49,253 nt of DNA from an uncultured Clostridia bacterium (lineage in GTDB: Bacteria > Bacillota > Clostridia > Christensenellales > Borkfalkiaceae), in contig CAJFFD010000001.1 of the NCBI GenBank assembly GCA_904373255.1, positions 1-49,253 on the forward strand, read 5' to 3'. Positions 33,338 through 42,563 of the stretch are shown in pieces. The notes under the pieces are model-generated. The model did no database searches. It was not told the DNA's origin and was given only the letters and a program-made list of their open reading frames with translations. The position numbers were made by a program, and so were the translations under genes. Numbering within the stretch: position 1 is the first letter of the stretch; every line of letters begins with the position of its first letter.

Positions 33338-35143
33338 ATGGAAATCTATTATAACCCATTAGACCCGGCTTGCAAAAGCGTGCTTGGTGGGGTGCGGCAA
33401 AACGAATCGTTTACGATACGCATATTTGGCAAAAGTGATGAGCCTTGTATATTCGTCCTGCAAAGGGACGGATGCGAGGCTCAATCTTTGCATATGCAGA
33501 ATATTTCCGGCGGATGGGAATTGCAGCTTTCTTTTGCCGAACCCGGGCTGTATTTTTATTGGTTCAGGATTGGGGGGCGCCGCGCGGCGCTTGGGGAAGA
33601 CAGAAACGCGGAGTTTTCGGATTCTGCTTCCGCTTATCAGATCCTGGTTTACCGAGAGTGTTTTGCTACGCCTGCATGGTTTAAGGGCGGAATCATGTAT
33701 CAGATATTTCCCGATCGCTTTTTTAAAAGCGGAGAAACTCTTGCGGAAAAGGGGAAGTGGCTGCACAAGGATTGGCATGAGACTCCGGAATTCCGCCCGA
33801 ATGAAAAAGGGAAAATACTCAACAATGACTTTTTTGGCGGCAATTTTCGCGGAATTTTGAAAAAACTCGATTACCTGCAATCGCTGCATGTAACAGTTAT
33901 CTATCTGAACCCGATTTTCCGTGCTTTTTCGAATCATCGGTATGATACGGGCGATTATATGCAGCTCGATCCAATGCTTGGCTCGGAGGAGGATTTTTCT
34001 GCGTTGGTTTCCGAATGCGGGAAACGCGGCATTCGCCTGATATTGGACGGCGTGTTCAATCATACGGGTGACGATAGCCGTTACTTCAACAAATACGGCA
34101 CTTATGACGAGATAGGGGCGTATCAGTCCAAAGATTCGAAATACTATTCATGGTATAATTTCAGGCACTTTCCCGATAAGTATGACAGTTGGTGGGGCAT
34201 CGATGTGCTTCCCGCTGTCAATGAAAACTGTCCGTCGTACATCGACTTCATCACGGGAGAAAACGGCGTTTTGAGGCGATGGATGAAATATCCGCTCGGC
34301 GGGTTCCGGTTGGATGTTGCGGATGAATTACCCGATGAATTTGTAGCGAAAATCCGTTCTGCCGTAAAGTCGGCAAACGGCGACGCCGTCGTAATCGGAG
34401 AAGTGTGGGAAGATGCTTCCAATAAAATCGCATACAGCACACGCAGAAAGTACTTTCAGGGCGAGGAGCTTGACAGCGTGATGAATTATCCGCTGAAAGA
34501 TGCGATCATCAATTTTGTGGTATCAGGGAATACCTCTCTGCTCCGCCGGACGGTCGGTATGCTTCTGGATCATTATCCGAAATGTGTTTTAGACTCGTTG
34601 ATGAATATTTTAGGTACGCACGATACGGTTCGCGTGCTTACGGCGCTTGGCGGTGTGTGTGCTTACAATAAAGAAGAGATGGCGGTTTTGAAACTTTCGG
34701 CAGAACAGCGCGCGGTCGCGACCGAGAGATTGAAAATTGCCGCGATTCTTTTATACACCTTCTTCGGGGTGCCTTGTATCTATTATGGCGACGAGATCGG
34801 TATGGAAGGGTATTCCGACCCGTTTTGCAGAAAGCCGTTTGCCTGGGATCTGATCGATGAGGATATTTTGTCGCATTACCGCTGGCTTGGCGAGCTTCGT
34901 TCCCGGTACACCGCTTTCCGGGACGGCGATTATCGTGAATTGTATCACGATGATAATTGTATTGTATTTGAAAGGCGCAAAGGTAAAGAAGCCGCTATCA
35001 CTGTTGCCAATTTGGGAAATAACAAATATACCTTGCGCTTCAACGGTGTACTGTACAATCAGCTTTCGGGTGAACGGTGCGTGGATAGAGTCGATATAGA
35101 GCCGCATCATATTGCTGTTTATGGAAATATAAGCATAATTTAG
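33338..35143 (+). CDS. GH13 alpha-amylase / neopullulanase-like glycosidase
   Basis: A 601-residue GH13 enzyme. An N-terminal beta domain of ~110 residues is followed by the barrel start GGIMYQIFPDRFF. Nucleophile Asp326 lies in GFRLDVADE, acid Glu355 in VIGEVWED, and His428-Asp429 in GTHDTVR. It fits the neopullulanase/cyclomaltodextrinase-type subfamily. It has no signal peptide, so it probably trims branched dextrins in the cytosol after GlgP. It starts 7 nt after glgP without a recognisable Shine-Dalgarno, so it may depend on translational coupling. Confidence 0.88.
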   Translation: MEIYYNPLDPACKSVLGGVRQNESFTIRIFGKSDEPCIFVLQRDGCEAQSLHMQNISGGWELQLSFAEPGLYFYWFRIGGRRAALGEDRNAEFSDSASAYQILVYRECFATPAWFKGGIMYQIFPDRFFKSGETLAEKGKWLHKDWHETPEFRPNEKGKILNNDFFGGNFRGILKKLDYLQSLHVTVIYLNPIFRAFSNHRYDTGDYMQLDPMLGSEEDFSALVSECGKRGIRLILDGVFNHTGDDSRYFNKYGTYDEIGAYQSKDSKYYSWYNFRHFPDKYDSWWGIDVLPAVNENCPSYIDFITGENGVLRRWMKYPLGGFRLDVADELPDEFVAKIRSAVKSANGDAVVIGEVWEDASNKIAYSTRRKYFQGEELDSVMNYPLKDAIINFVVSGNTSLLRRTVGMLLDHYPKCVLDSLMNILGTHDTVRVLTALGGVCAYNKEEMAVLKLSAEQRAVATERLKIAAILLYTFFGVPCIYYGDEIGMEGYSDPFCRKPFAWDLIDEDILSHYRWLGELRSRYTAFRDGDYRELYHDDNCIVFERRKGKEAAITVANLGNNKYTLRFNGVLYNQLSGERCVDRVDIEPHHIAVYGNISII

Positions 35144-35153
35144 CATTTTGCGA

Positions 35154-35173
35154 AGTACTATGCGTGGTATAAT
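35154..35173 (+). promoter_or_regulatory. extended -10 promoter with repeated upstream motif
   Basis: TGGTATAAT (35165-35173) is a good extended -10, with no clear -35. It is directly preceded by AAGTACTATGCGTG (35154-35167), a 14-mer found again at 21265-21278 in another intergenic region. Confidence 0.55.
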
Positions 35174-35197
35174 TATTATTCTAACGGAGAATTGCCT

Positions 35198-36172
35198 ATG
35201 AAAAAACGACTGGCGGCGTTGCTTGCCGTGGCAACACTGTTCCTCTTTGCGGGTTGTTCCTTTTCTTTTTACCAGCGCCAGGCTGAAAGCAAGGATATTT
35301 ATAAAGATTATCTCGCGATGGAGACGGATACCTCCGACTCCTATACCGAGCGCGTAGCGGAGCGAGGAGGCGCAGCCGTCGTTACCGTCATCGTCAACAG
35401 TGTTGTGCGGACGAATCGCGGAAGCGAAAGTACTACACAGATTTTTTCGGGGGTCATAATTAATGCGGAGGGGTATGTGCTGACGACTTCGCACGCTGCG
35501 GTTTTGGAAGTAACGAGCGGAGGAAGCCTGTATACCGGTCGCGTTCTGACTGCATATGCCGTGCTGCCTGAAATTTACGGCGATAAAAGCCGCTATAAGC
35601 TGACATTGGTCGACTATAATACGGATGCAGGGCTTGCTCTTTTCCGTTTCTATGATCGCTTTCATTATTATACGGATACAAGCCGCGGTGAGAGTAAGGA
35701 GGGGTTTCAGGTTTTTGCACAATTTTCGGGTAAAAATGCGGAAACGGGCGAGCGCTGCATCGGGATCGGCAATTCCCTGGGCAATGCGCTCAATGAAGGC
35801 GTCAGTGTTCCCGAGCGTGTGAACGAGATCGAGCAGACGGTCATGAGCGGCGTCATATCGGATGCCGACGCCGACAGCGAGGCTCTTGCTCCGGTTTCTT
35901 TCGGCGGCAAAGAGTACAATTATATTTTGACGACTGTTCCGGTCAATATCGATATGTACGGCGGCGCGCTTTTTGATGAAAACGGTTATCTGATCGGGTT
36001 GCTTGCGATGAAGATCGGATATGAGTCGTCATCCGGGGAAACAGGTTATTTTAAACGGGTCGCCGCGGCTTGCCCGGTCAGTTTGCTGACGGCATATATT
36101 GACGGCGCGGCATCCGCAACCGAAACTCCTGTTCCGTATGTTATAGCGATGCCGGCTAGGGAGGCTGCATAA
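35198..36172 (+). CDS. HtrA-like lipoprotein with a dead active site
   Basis: A 324-residue exported lipoprotein: signal peptide, then the lipobox LFAGC. The body is a trypsin/HtrA-like (S1C) fold. His99 (TTSHA) and Asp143 (NTDAGLALF) are in place, but the serine loop reads NIDMYGGALFD instead of NSGNSGG, so Tyr254 replaces the catalytic Ser. Proteolysis is therefore not expected; a binding or regulatory role on the outer membrane face is likely. The start ATG follows GGAGA by 7 nt; an upstream TTG (35192) is less likely. The HtrA-like partner follows 2 nt later. Confidence 0.75.
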   Translation: MKKRLAALLAVATLFLFAGCSFSFYQRQAESKDIYKDYLAMETDTSDSYTERVAERGGAAVVTVIVNSVVRTNRGSESTTQIFSGVIINAEGYVLTTSHAAVLEVTSGGSLYTGRVLTAYAVLPEIYGDKSRYKLTLVDYNTDAGLALFRFYDRFHYYTDTSRGESKEGFQVFAQFSGKNAETGERCIGIGNSLGNALNEGVSVPERVNEIEQTVMSGVISDADADSEALAPVSFGGKEYNYILTTVPVNIDMYGGALFDENGYLIGLLAMKIGYESSSGETGYFKRVAAACPVSLLTAYIDGAASATETPVPYVIAMPAREAA

Positions 36173-36174
36173 AT

Positions 36175-38139
36175 ATGAAAACATCCGCGAAAAAATATTG
36201 CATATCCGTTTTCAGCCTGCTGGCGGCAATCATTCTGTTGTTCTCCGTTACGGCGTGTACCGTCCGCGGGCAGAAAGACGACACTCCTGCTGATGGCAGC
36301 GACCCTGCATTCAGCGGAAATAATTCGGATTATACGGAAAGCGTCGGCTATGAAGAAGGCTCGGTTGAAGGCGCCGATCTGGCTGCGGAATACGAGCAGA
36401 CCTATCGTTCCGTCGTTACGGTCAGTGTTCCGGAATCCGGCGGGGCGTCGAGGTCGGGAACCGGTTTTATCGTTGATTCGGATAGCGGACTGGTTGTTAC
36501 CTCGTCGTCGCTGTTTATGAACGAATCGGGTCGGCTCGCCGCCGAGGAATGCAGCGTCGGGTTGTACGACGGTACCGTGCTTTCCGCCGATTTGGAAGGC
36601 TATGACGCAATATCGCTTTACGGGCAGAATTTTTTTGCCGATATTTCGGAGGCAGGCTCGTCTTTACGGGTTGCCGCCTCCGCCAATTCCGATATTGCGC
36701 TTTTGCGTATTGCCGGCATTGAAAACGGTTCGTTTTCTGACGCCGGCGGCACATCTGAATTGCCGTCAGCGGTCGGGTTTGCCGATTCTGACTCGCTTGC
36801 GTACGGGGAAGAGTGCTTTACGGTTGCAGCGTTGGCGCATGAAGAGGATGTATTGCCGGGATTGCTCAACGAGGGGATTATCACAAAACCCTTTAATGCG
36901 CATTCTTCTTCCTTTTATTATTTGGAATCTGCCGGCTTCGGGCAGAGTACTGCCGTTGCCTTTTTCGACGGCTCTTTCGACTATCTGATTCAGACGGGGG
37001 TGCCGGTCAACAGCGGCAGCGAAGGGGCGCCCTTATTTGATGCGGAAGGGAAAGTTGTCGGCATGGTCAATATGCGCGTCGGCGATACTTATATCTATTC
37101 CGGGAACGCTCCTTTCGGCATTGCGTTTGCAACGCCATCCGAAACGCTGAACGGGGTTCTGACGGAAGCGGGCGTCGGCATAGGATATGAACAGTCGGAG
37201 CCGACGCGGAGCAGCTGCATTGCAAATGCCGATGAATTGCTGCGCCGGCAGGCAACCGACCCGCTTTCGCGCATGCTGATGGAGGAATCGCCCGATTATC
37301 TGATTGTCGACAATACGGCAGAGATTGTGTTCCGTAAACAGGGGGAGACGCCTGAATCCGGCTCGCTGGCGAGCCGCGTTGCGGAGGCGAATCTCGACCG
37401 CACCGTGAAAATCATAGCTTACGCGCGGGTCGGGTCGGAAGAGATTTTGTCGGAAGGTTCCGGTTTTTTGATTGACAGGGGCGGTTACATCATGACTAAT
37501 TTACACGTCATAAACGCGCTTGCTGAACAAAATCAGGAAAAGACCGGTCTTGCAAATACGTCCGTTCGGTTGCCGGATGCAATATATTGCCTGTTCGAAC
37601 GGGGAACAACTTCCGACGGTCGGTTTATCGTGATGCGGATTAACAAGGAAGATATCATTGCTTATCATCAGCAGGGAGATCTCGCAATCCTGAAATTGTC
37701 GAACCCTGTCTGTTACGAGAGCGGAGAGACGCGCGTTTCCGGGTTTGAAAAAGCCTGTACTTTTGCAGATGAACTTCCCCGCGCCGGCGCGGGGGTTGCT
37801 GCCATCGGAAATGCTTTGGGTTATGGAGTTTCCGTTTCGACAGGCGTCGTTTCTATTCCCTCGTTCACTTCGTATTTCGATATATACGGATACAACATGA
37901 TTCAGACGGATTGCCCGATCAACAGCGGAAATTCCGGCGGCGCATTGTTTGATGCGGAGGGAAAGGTCGTCGGCATCAATACGCTCGGGTTCGGCGGCAG
38001 CGGTTATGACAATGTAAGCTGGGCGATCCCCGCTTCGTTTGCCGTTGAATTCGTGAATACGGTCAACAGCGGGGTTTCATCGGGAACCGTGCAGATTCTC
38101 AATCCCGTTGCCGGTGGCGGCATTTCGCTCGAATCATAG
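36175..38139 (+). CDS. lipoprotein with two HtrA-like protease domains
   Basis: A 654-residue lipoprotein (lipobox SVTAC, Cys28). The first trypsin-like domain (~75-345) has an Asp (NSDIALLRI) and Ser282 (NSGSEGAPLFD), but Ser replaces the His (VTSSSLF), so it should be inactive. The second (~425-645) has the full triad His444 (TNLHV), Asp502 (GDLAIL) and Ser587 (NSGNSGGALFD) and should be active. No PDZ domain is seen. It is probably an extracytoplasmic protease forming a pair with the pseudo-protease upstream. Confidence 0.8.
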   Translation: MKTSAKKYCISVFSLLAAIILLFSVTACTVRGQKDDTPADGSDPAFSGNNSDYTESVGYEEGSVEGADLAAEYEQTYRSVVTVSVPESGGASRSGTGFIVDSDSGLVVTSSSLFMNESGRLAAEECSVGLYDGTVLSADLEGYDAISLYGQNFFADISEAGSSLRVAASANSDIALLRIAGIENGSFSDAGGTSELPSAVGFADSDSLAYGEECFTVAALAHEEDVLPGLLNEGIITKPFNAHSSSFYYLESAGFGQSTAVAFFDGSFDYLIQTGVPVNSGSEGAPLFDAEGKVVGMVNMRVGDTYIYSGNAPFGIAFATPSETLNGVLTEAGVGIGYEQSEPTRSSCIANADELLRRQATDPLSRMLMEESPDYLIVDNTAEIVFRKQGETPESGSLASRVAEANLDRTVKIIAYARVGSEEILSEGSGFLIDRGGYIMTNLHVINALAEQNQEKTGLANTSVRLPDAIYCLFERGTTSDGRFIVMRINKEDIIAYHQQGDLAILKLSNPVCYESGETRVSGFEKACTFADELPRAGAGVAAIGNALGYGVSVSTGVVSIPSFTSYFDIYGYNMIQTDCPINSGNSGGALFDAEGKVVGINTLGFGGSGYDNVSWAIPASFAVEFVNTVNSGVSSGTVQILNPVAGGGISLES

Positions 38140-38173
38140 AAGCTGGGCGGACATATATTTCTCCCGCATACGC

Positions 38174-38202
38174 TTGACAGCCATTGCAATGTATGATATT
38201 AT
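38174..38202 (+). promoter_or_regulatory. promoter of the SPFH gene
   Basis: TTGACA (38174-38179), a 17 bp spacer and TATTAT (38197-38202), with an extended TGA. Confidence 0.75.
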
Positions 38203-38237
38203 AGTAATATCAAAACAATATCAAGGAGGATATGATT

Positions 38238-39167
38238 GTGGCAGAGAATAAGCAAACGGAAGAAAAGGTTCTGAAGGCTAAAAGCGGTTGGGGGATGCTT
38301 ATATTATCCCTTTTGCTGATTATAGCCGGAATTCTTTTGTGTGTGTTCAGTTCGCAGACGGAGTCTGCCCTCGTCATCGTAATGGTTTGCGCGGGCGTTT
38401 TGGTCATTATTGCAGGGGCGATAATGCTCGGCGGGCTAAAAACGGTCAATCCGAATGAGGCTGTTGTCCTCACGCTGTTCGGAAAATATCATGGTACGAT
38501 TAAAAAGGATGGATTCTTCTGGGTTAATCCGTTCTGTTCGGCTTTTAACCCTGCGTCGGGTCTGATTGCCGGCTCGGGCAGGAAAATCTCGCTCAAGGCC
38601 ATGACTTTGAATAATGAGAAGCAAAAGGTCAACGATGAGGAAGGAAATCCGATCGAGATCGGTGTCGTCGTGATCTGGAAGGTCGTCAATACGGCGCGTG
38701 CCGTCTTTGATGTAGATAATTATGTATCCTACATATCCACGCAGTGCGACGCGGCGATCCGCCAGGTCGCCCGCCAATATCCTTACGACGTTTCCGAAAA
38801 CGGGGATGAAAAGTCTTTGCGCGGCTCTTCGGTGGAGATTGCGGAAATTTTGCGCAAAGAAATTCAGAACCGCGTTGAAATTGCAGGTATAGAAATTTCG
38901 GAAGCTCGTATCGCCCATCTTGCGTATGCCCCCGAAATTGCGGCGGCAATGCTGCAAAGGCAACAGGCTTCGGCGATTATTGCCGCGCGGCAGAAGATCG
39001 TTGACGGCGCCGTGAGTATGGTGGAGATGGCGCTCAAAAAGCTCAGCGAGAACGGCATTGTGCAGTTGGATGAGGAGCGCAAGGCGGCGATGGTTTCCAA
39101 CCTGTTGGTCGTACTCTGCGGCAATAAAGATGCGCAGCCGATCGTCAACAGCGGCTCGCTTTATTGA
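38238..39167 (+). CDS. SPFH / band 7 domain membrane protein
   Basis: About 309 residues. Two hydrophobic segments near the N-terminus ([17 protein letters not shown] and [21 protein letters not shown]) are followed by the SPFH domain ([22 protein letters not shown]) and a coiled-coil-rich C-terminal half. It is stomatin/flotillin-like, membrane-associated and probably oligomeric. AAGGAGG (38223-38229) is 8 nt from a GTG at 38238 but only 2 nt from the ATG at 38232, so the GTG is preferred; the ATG would add two residues. Confidence 0.85.
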   Translation: MAENKQTEEKVLKAKSGWGMLILSLLLIIAGILLCVFSSQTESALVIVMVCAGVLVIIAGAIMLGGLKTVNPNEAVVLTLFGKYHGTIKKDGFFWVNPFCSAFNPASGLIAGSGRKISLKAMTLNNEKQKVNDEEGNPIEIGVVVIWKVVNTARAVFDVDNYVSYISTQCDAAIRQVARQYPYDVSENGDEKSLRGSSVEIAEILRKEIQNRVEIAGIEISEARIAHLAYAPEIAAAMLQRQQASAIIAARQKIVDGAVSMVEMALKKLSENGIVQLDEERKAAMVSNLLVVLCGNKDAQPIVNSGSLY

Positions 39168-39169
39168 TT

Positions 39170-39349
39170 ATGAACGGCTCTAATTCGGATAAGGAAACAA
39201 AAAAGCAGATTCCGCTTCGCATTTCCGCCCGCTTGTACAACGAACTTGCGGCGTGGGCGGAGGAGGAATTCCGTTCCGTGAACGGTCAAATCGAATTTTT
39301 ATTGCACGAATGCGTGGAGCAGCGCAAAAAGGGAAAACGAAAAAGCTGA
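39170..39349 (+). CDS. small Arc-like ribbon-helix-helix protein
   Basis: A 59-residue protein. KKQIPLRISARLYNELAAWAEEEFRSVNGQIEFLLHECVEQRKKG matches the Arc/MetJ-type ribbon-helix-helix pattern: a beta strand, helix, turn with SVNGQIE, then a second helix. It is probably a dimeric DNA-binding protein. It starts 2 nt after the SPFH stop and is followed by a terminator, so the two form a bicistron. Confidence 0.75.
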   Translation: MNGSNSDKETKKQIPLRISARLYNELAAWAEEEFRSVNGQIEFLLHECVEQRKKGKRKS

Positions 39350-39357
39350 AACTTTGT

Positions 39358-39388
39358 CTCGGAACCGTTAAAACGGTTCCGAGTTTTT
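39358..39388 (+). terminator. terminator after the SPFH operon
   Basis: CTCGGAACCGTT/AACGGTTCCGAG with a tiny loop, followed by TTTTT. Confidence 0.92.
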
Positions 39389-39400
39389 ATGTGAATTTAT

Positions 39401-39429
39401 TTGTGCTTTTTTTTCGGATATGGTATAAT
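39401..39429 (+). promoter_or_regulatory. promoter of the ABC-F gene
   Basis: TTGTGC (39401-39406), a 17 bp spacer and TATAAT (39424-39429), with an extended TGG. Confidence 0.7.
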
Positions 39430-39434
39430 GCTAA

Positions 39435-41036
<1,602 letters not shown>

Positions 41037-41048
41037 CAAGAGGAAAAT

Positions 41049-41942
41049 ATGTATCCGTATCCCTTAATCACTTTTCCCGACGGAAGCGGCATCAGCCTGT
41101 ATGAAATTTTCATAGTCGTGGGGGTCATCGCGGCGATCGTGCTTTTCCGCATTCTGGCAGACAGGCGCAATCTGCCCGCCAAATTGCAAAATCTGATTCT
41201 GATCGGTGCAGTCGTATCTTTTATTGTCGGATACTTTTTCGCCGTCCTGTTTCAGGCGATCTACGACATTGCCGAGCGCGGCGCGTTCATTATCGATAAA
41301 AATACGGGCGCGACCTTCTACGGCGGTTTTATCGGCGGGGCTGCGTGTATGCTGCTGATCTATTTTATCGGCGGGTACCTTCTCTTTAAAAAGCAAAACA
41401 ATGAACATCTGTGTTGGTTTCCTTCTTTCGTGAATATTGCGGCGGCTTGCGTTCCTCTCGCGCACGGGTTCGGGCGCATCGGCTGCCTGTTCGGCGGCTG
41501 CTGCTACGGCATGGAAACGGACGCGTGGTTCGGCATTCCCATGGACATCGGCGCTATGGATCATGTGTATGTCAAAGTCGTTCCGACGCAGCTGTTTGAG
41601 GCAATTTTCCTGTTTGCCCTGGCGGCATTCCTGATCTGGCGGAACTGGAAGGGCAAAGGGTTCTGCCTGCCTGCTTATCTGATCGGATACGGGGTATGGA
41701 GGTTCTTGATCGAATATCTGCGTGATGACGACAGAGGGCAGACTTTTCTTTCGTTTCTTACGCCTTCGCAGTTGACTGCCGTTGTTTTGGTATTGATCGG
41801 CTGCGCTCTGATTGCCGCATATTTCATTATTGTGCATAAAAAAGGAAAAGCGATATTTGAGCCGCCTCTGCCCGTCGGAAAAATCGAAAAAAAATCCGAA
41901 TCCGGCACATTGACGAAAGATGGTACGGATGCGAAAAAATAA
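41049..41942 (+). CDS. lgt: prolipoprotein diacylglyceryl transferase-like membrane protein
   Basis: A 297-residue polytopic membrane protein with about seven hydrophobic segments. HGFGRIGCLFGGCCYG corresponds to the Lgt signature region, and FLIEYLRDDDRG to the conserved C-terminal motif. It should attach diacylglycerol to lipobox cysteines, for example in the lipoproteins at 35198 and 36175. The Cys-rich signature differs from the classical GRIGNFINGE, so it may be a diverged Lgt paralogue. It ends in a Lys-rich cytosolic tail. Confidence 0.83.
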   Translation: MYPYPLITFPDGSGISLYEIFIVVGVIAAIVLFRILADRRNLPAKLQNLILIGAVVSFIVGYFFAVLFQAIYDIAERGAFIIDKNTGATFYGGFIGGAACMLLIYFIGGYLLFKKQNNEHLCWFPSFVNIAAACVPLAHGFGRIGCLFGGCCYGMETDAWFGIPMDIGAMDHVYVKVVPTQLFEAIFLFALAAFLIWRNWKGKGFCLPAYLIGYGVWRFLIEYLRDDDRGQTFLSFLTPSQLTAVVLVLIGCALIAAYFIIVHKKGKAIFEPPLPVGKIEKKSESGTLTKDGTDAKK

Positions 41943-41994
41943 TACTTTTTGCACCCGTTGCATATCCTAATATTAAAAGATCGAGGTGATCGAT

Positions 41995-42441
41995 ATGGAA
42001 GAAGAGAACAAAAAGCCGGAGGGTGAACAACCCGAAGCAAACGAACCCGTTAAGACGGAACACGCAGCGGAGGAGCAGAACGACACAGCGAAAAGTTCGG
42101 AAGGCAAGCCTTCTGCCGACGAGCGCATGCAAAAGAAAGTGATTTGTGCATTGGCTTATCTTTTCGGAATACTGTTTTTCCTGCCGCTTGTTATGTACCC
42201 GAATGATGAGTTTGCAAAATTCCATGCGAATCAGGCGCTGGTCGTATTGCTTGTCGTTGTGATCGGCGAATTGATCCTCGGAATTTTAAACATCGTTCCC
42301 GTTGTCGGGTTTATCTTCGGTATTCTTTGCGGCGTTTTTGGATTGCTGATGCTGATTGCCTGTATCTTTGCGATCCTCGGTGTCGTGCGGGAAGAAAAAT
42401 TCGAATTGCCCGTAATCGGCAAAATCAAAATCCTGAAGTAA
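41995..42441 (+). CDS. DUF4870/Tic20-like small membrane protein
   Basis: A 148-residue protein. The first ~45 residues are charged (Glu/Lys/Pro-rich). Three hydrophobic segments follow, with the FAKFHANQALVVLL motif typical of the DUF4870 family. Function unknown. The ATG follows GAGG by 8 nt; a GTG at 41986 is the alternative. Confidence 0.78.
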   Translation: MEEENKKPEGEQPEANEPVKTEHAAEEQNDTAKSSEGKPSADERMQKKVICALAYLFGILFFLPLVMYPNDEFAKFHANQALVVLLVVVIGELILGILNIVPVVGFIFGILCGVFGLLMLIACIFAILGVVREEKFELPVIGKIKILK

Positions 42442-42446
42442 AACGG

Positions 42447-42486
42447 AAAATCCGCGGCAAAGTTTGCTTGCGGATTTTTCTTTTTT
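42447..42486 (+). terminator. terminator
   Basis: AAAATCCGC/GCGGATTTT with a 14-nt loop, followed by a T-run. Confidence 0.8.
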
Positions 42487-42505
42487 AAGCCGCGGTATGC
42501 AGCGG

Positions 42506-42534
42506 TTGCAAAACATTGCCGTATCTGTTATAAT
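42506..42534 (+). promoter_or_regulatory. promoter of polA
   Basis: TTGCAA (42506-42511), a 17 bp spacer and TATAAT (42529-42534), with an extended TGT. Confidence 0.75.
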
Positions 42535-42563
42535 ATTCTCAATATCCGGAAAGGAAGAATGGT

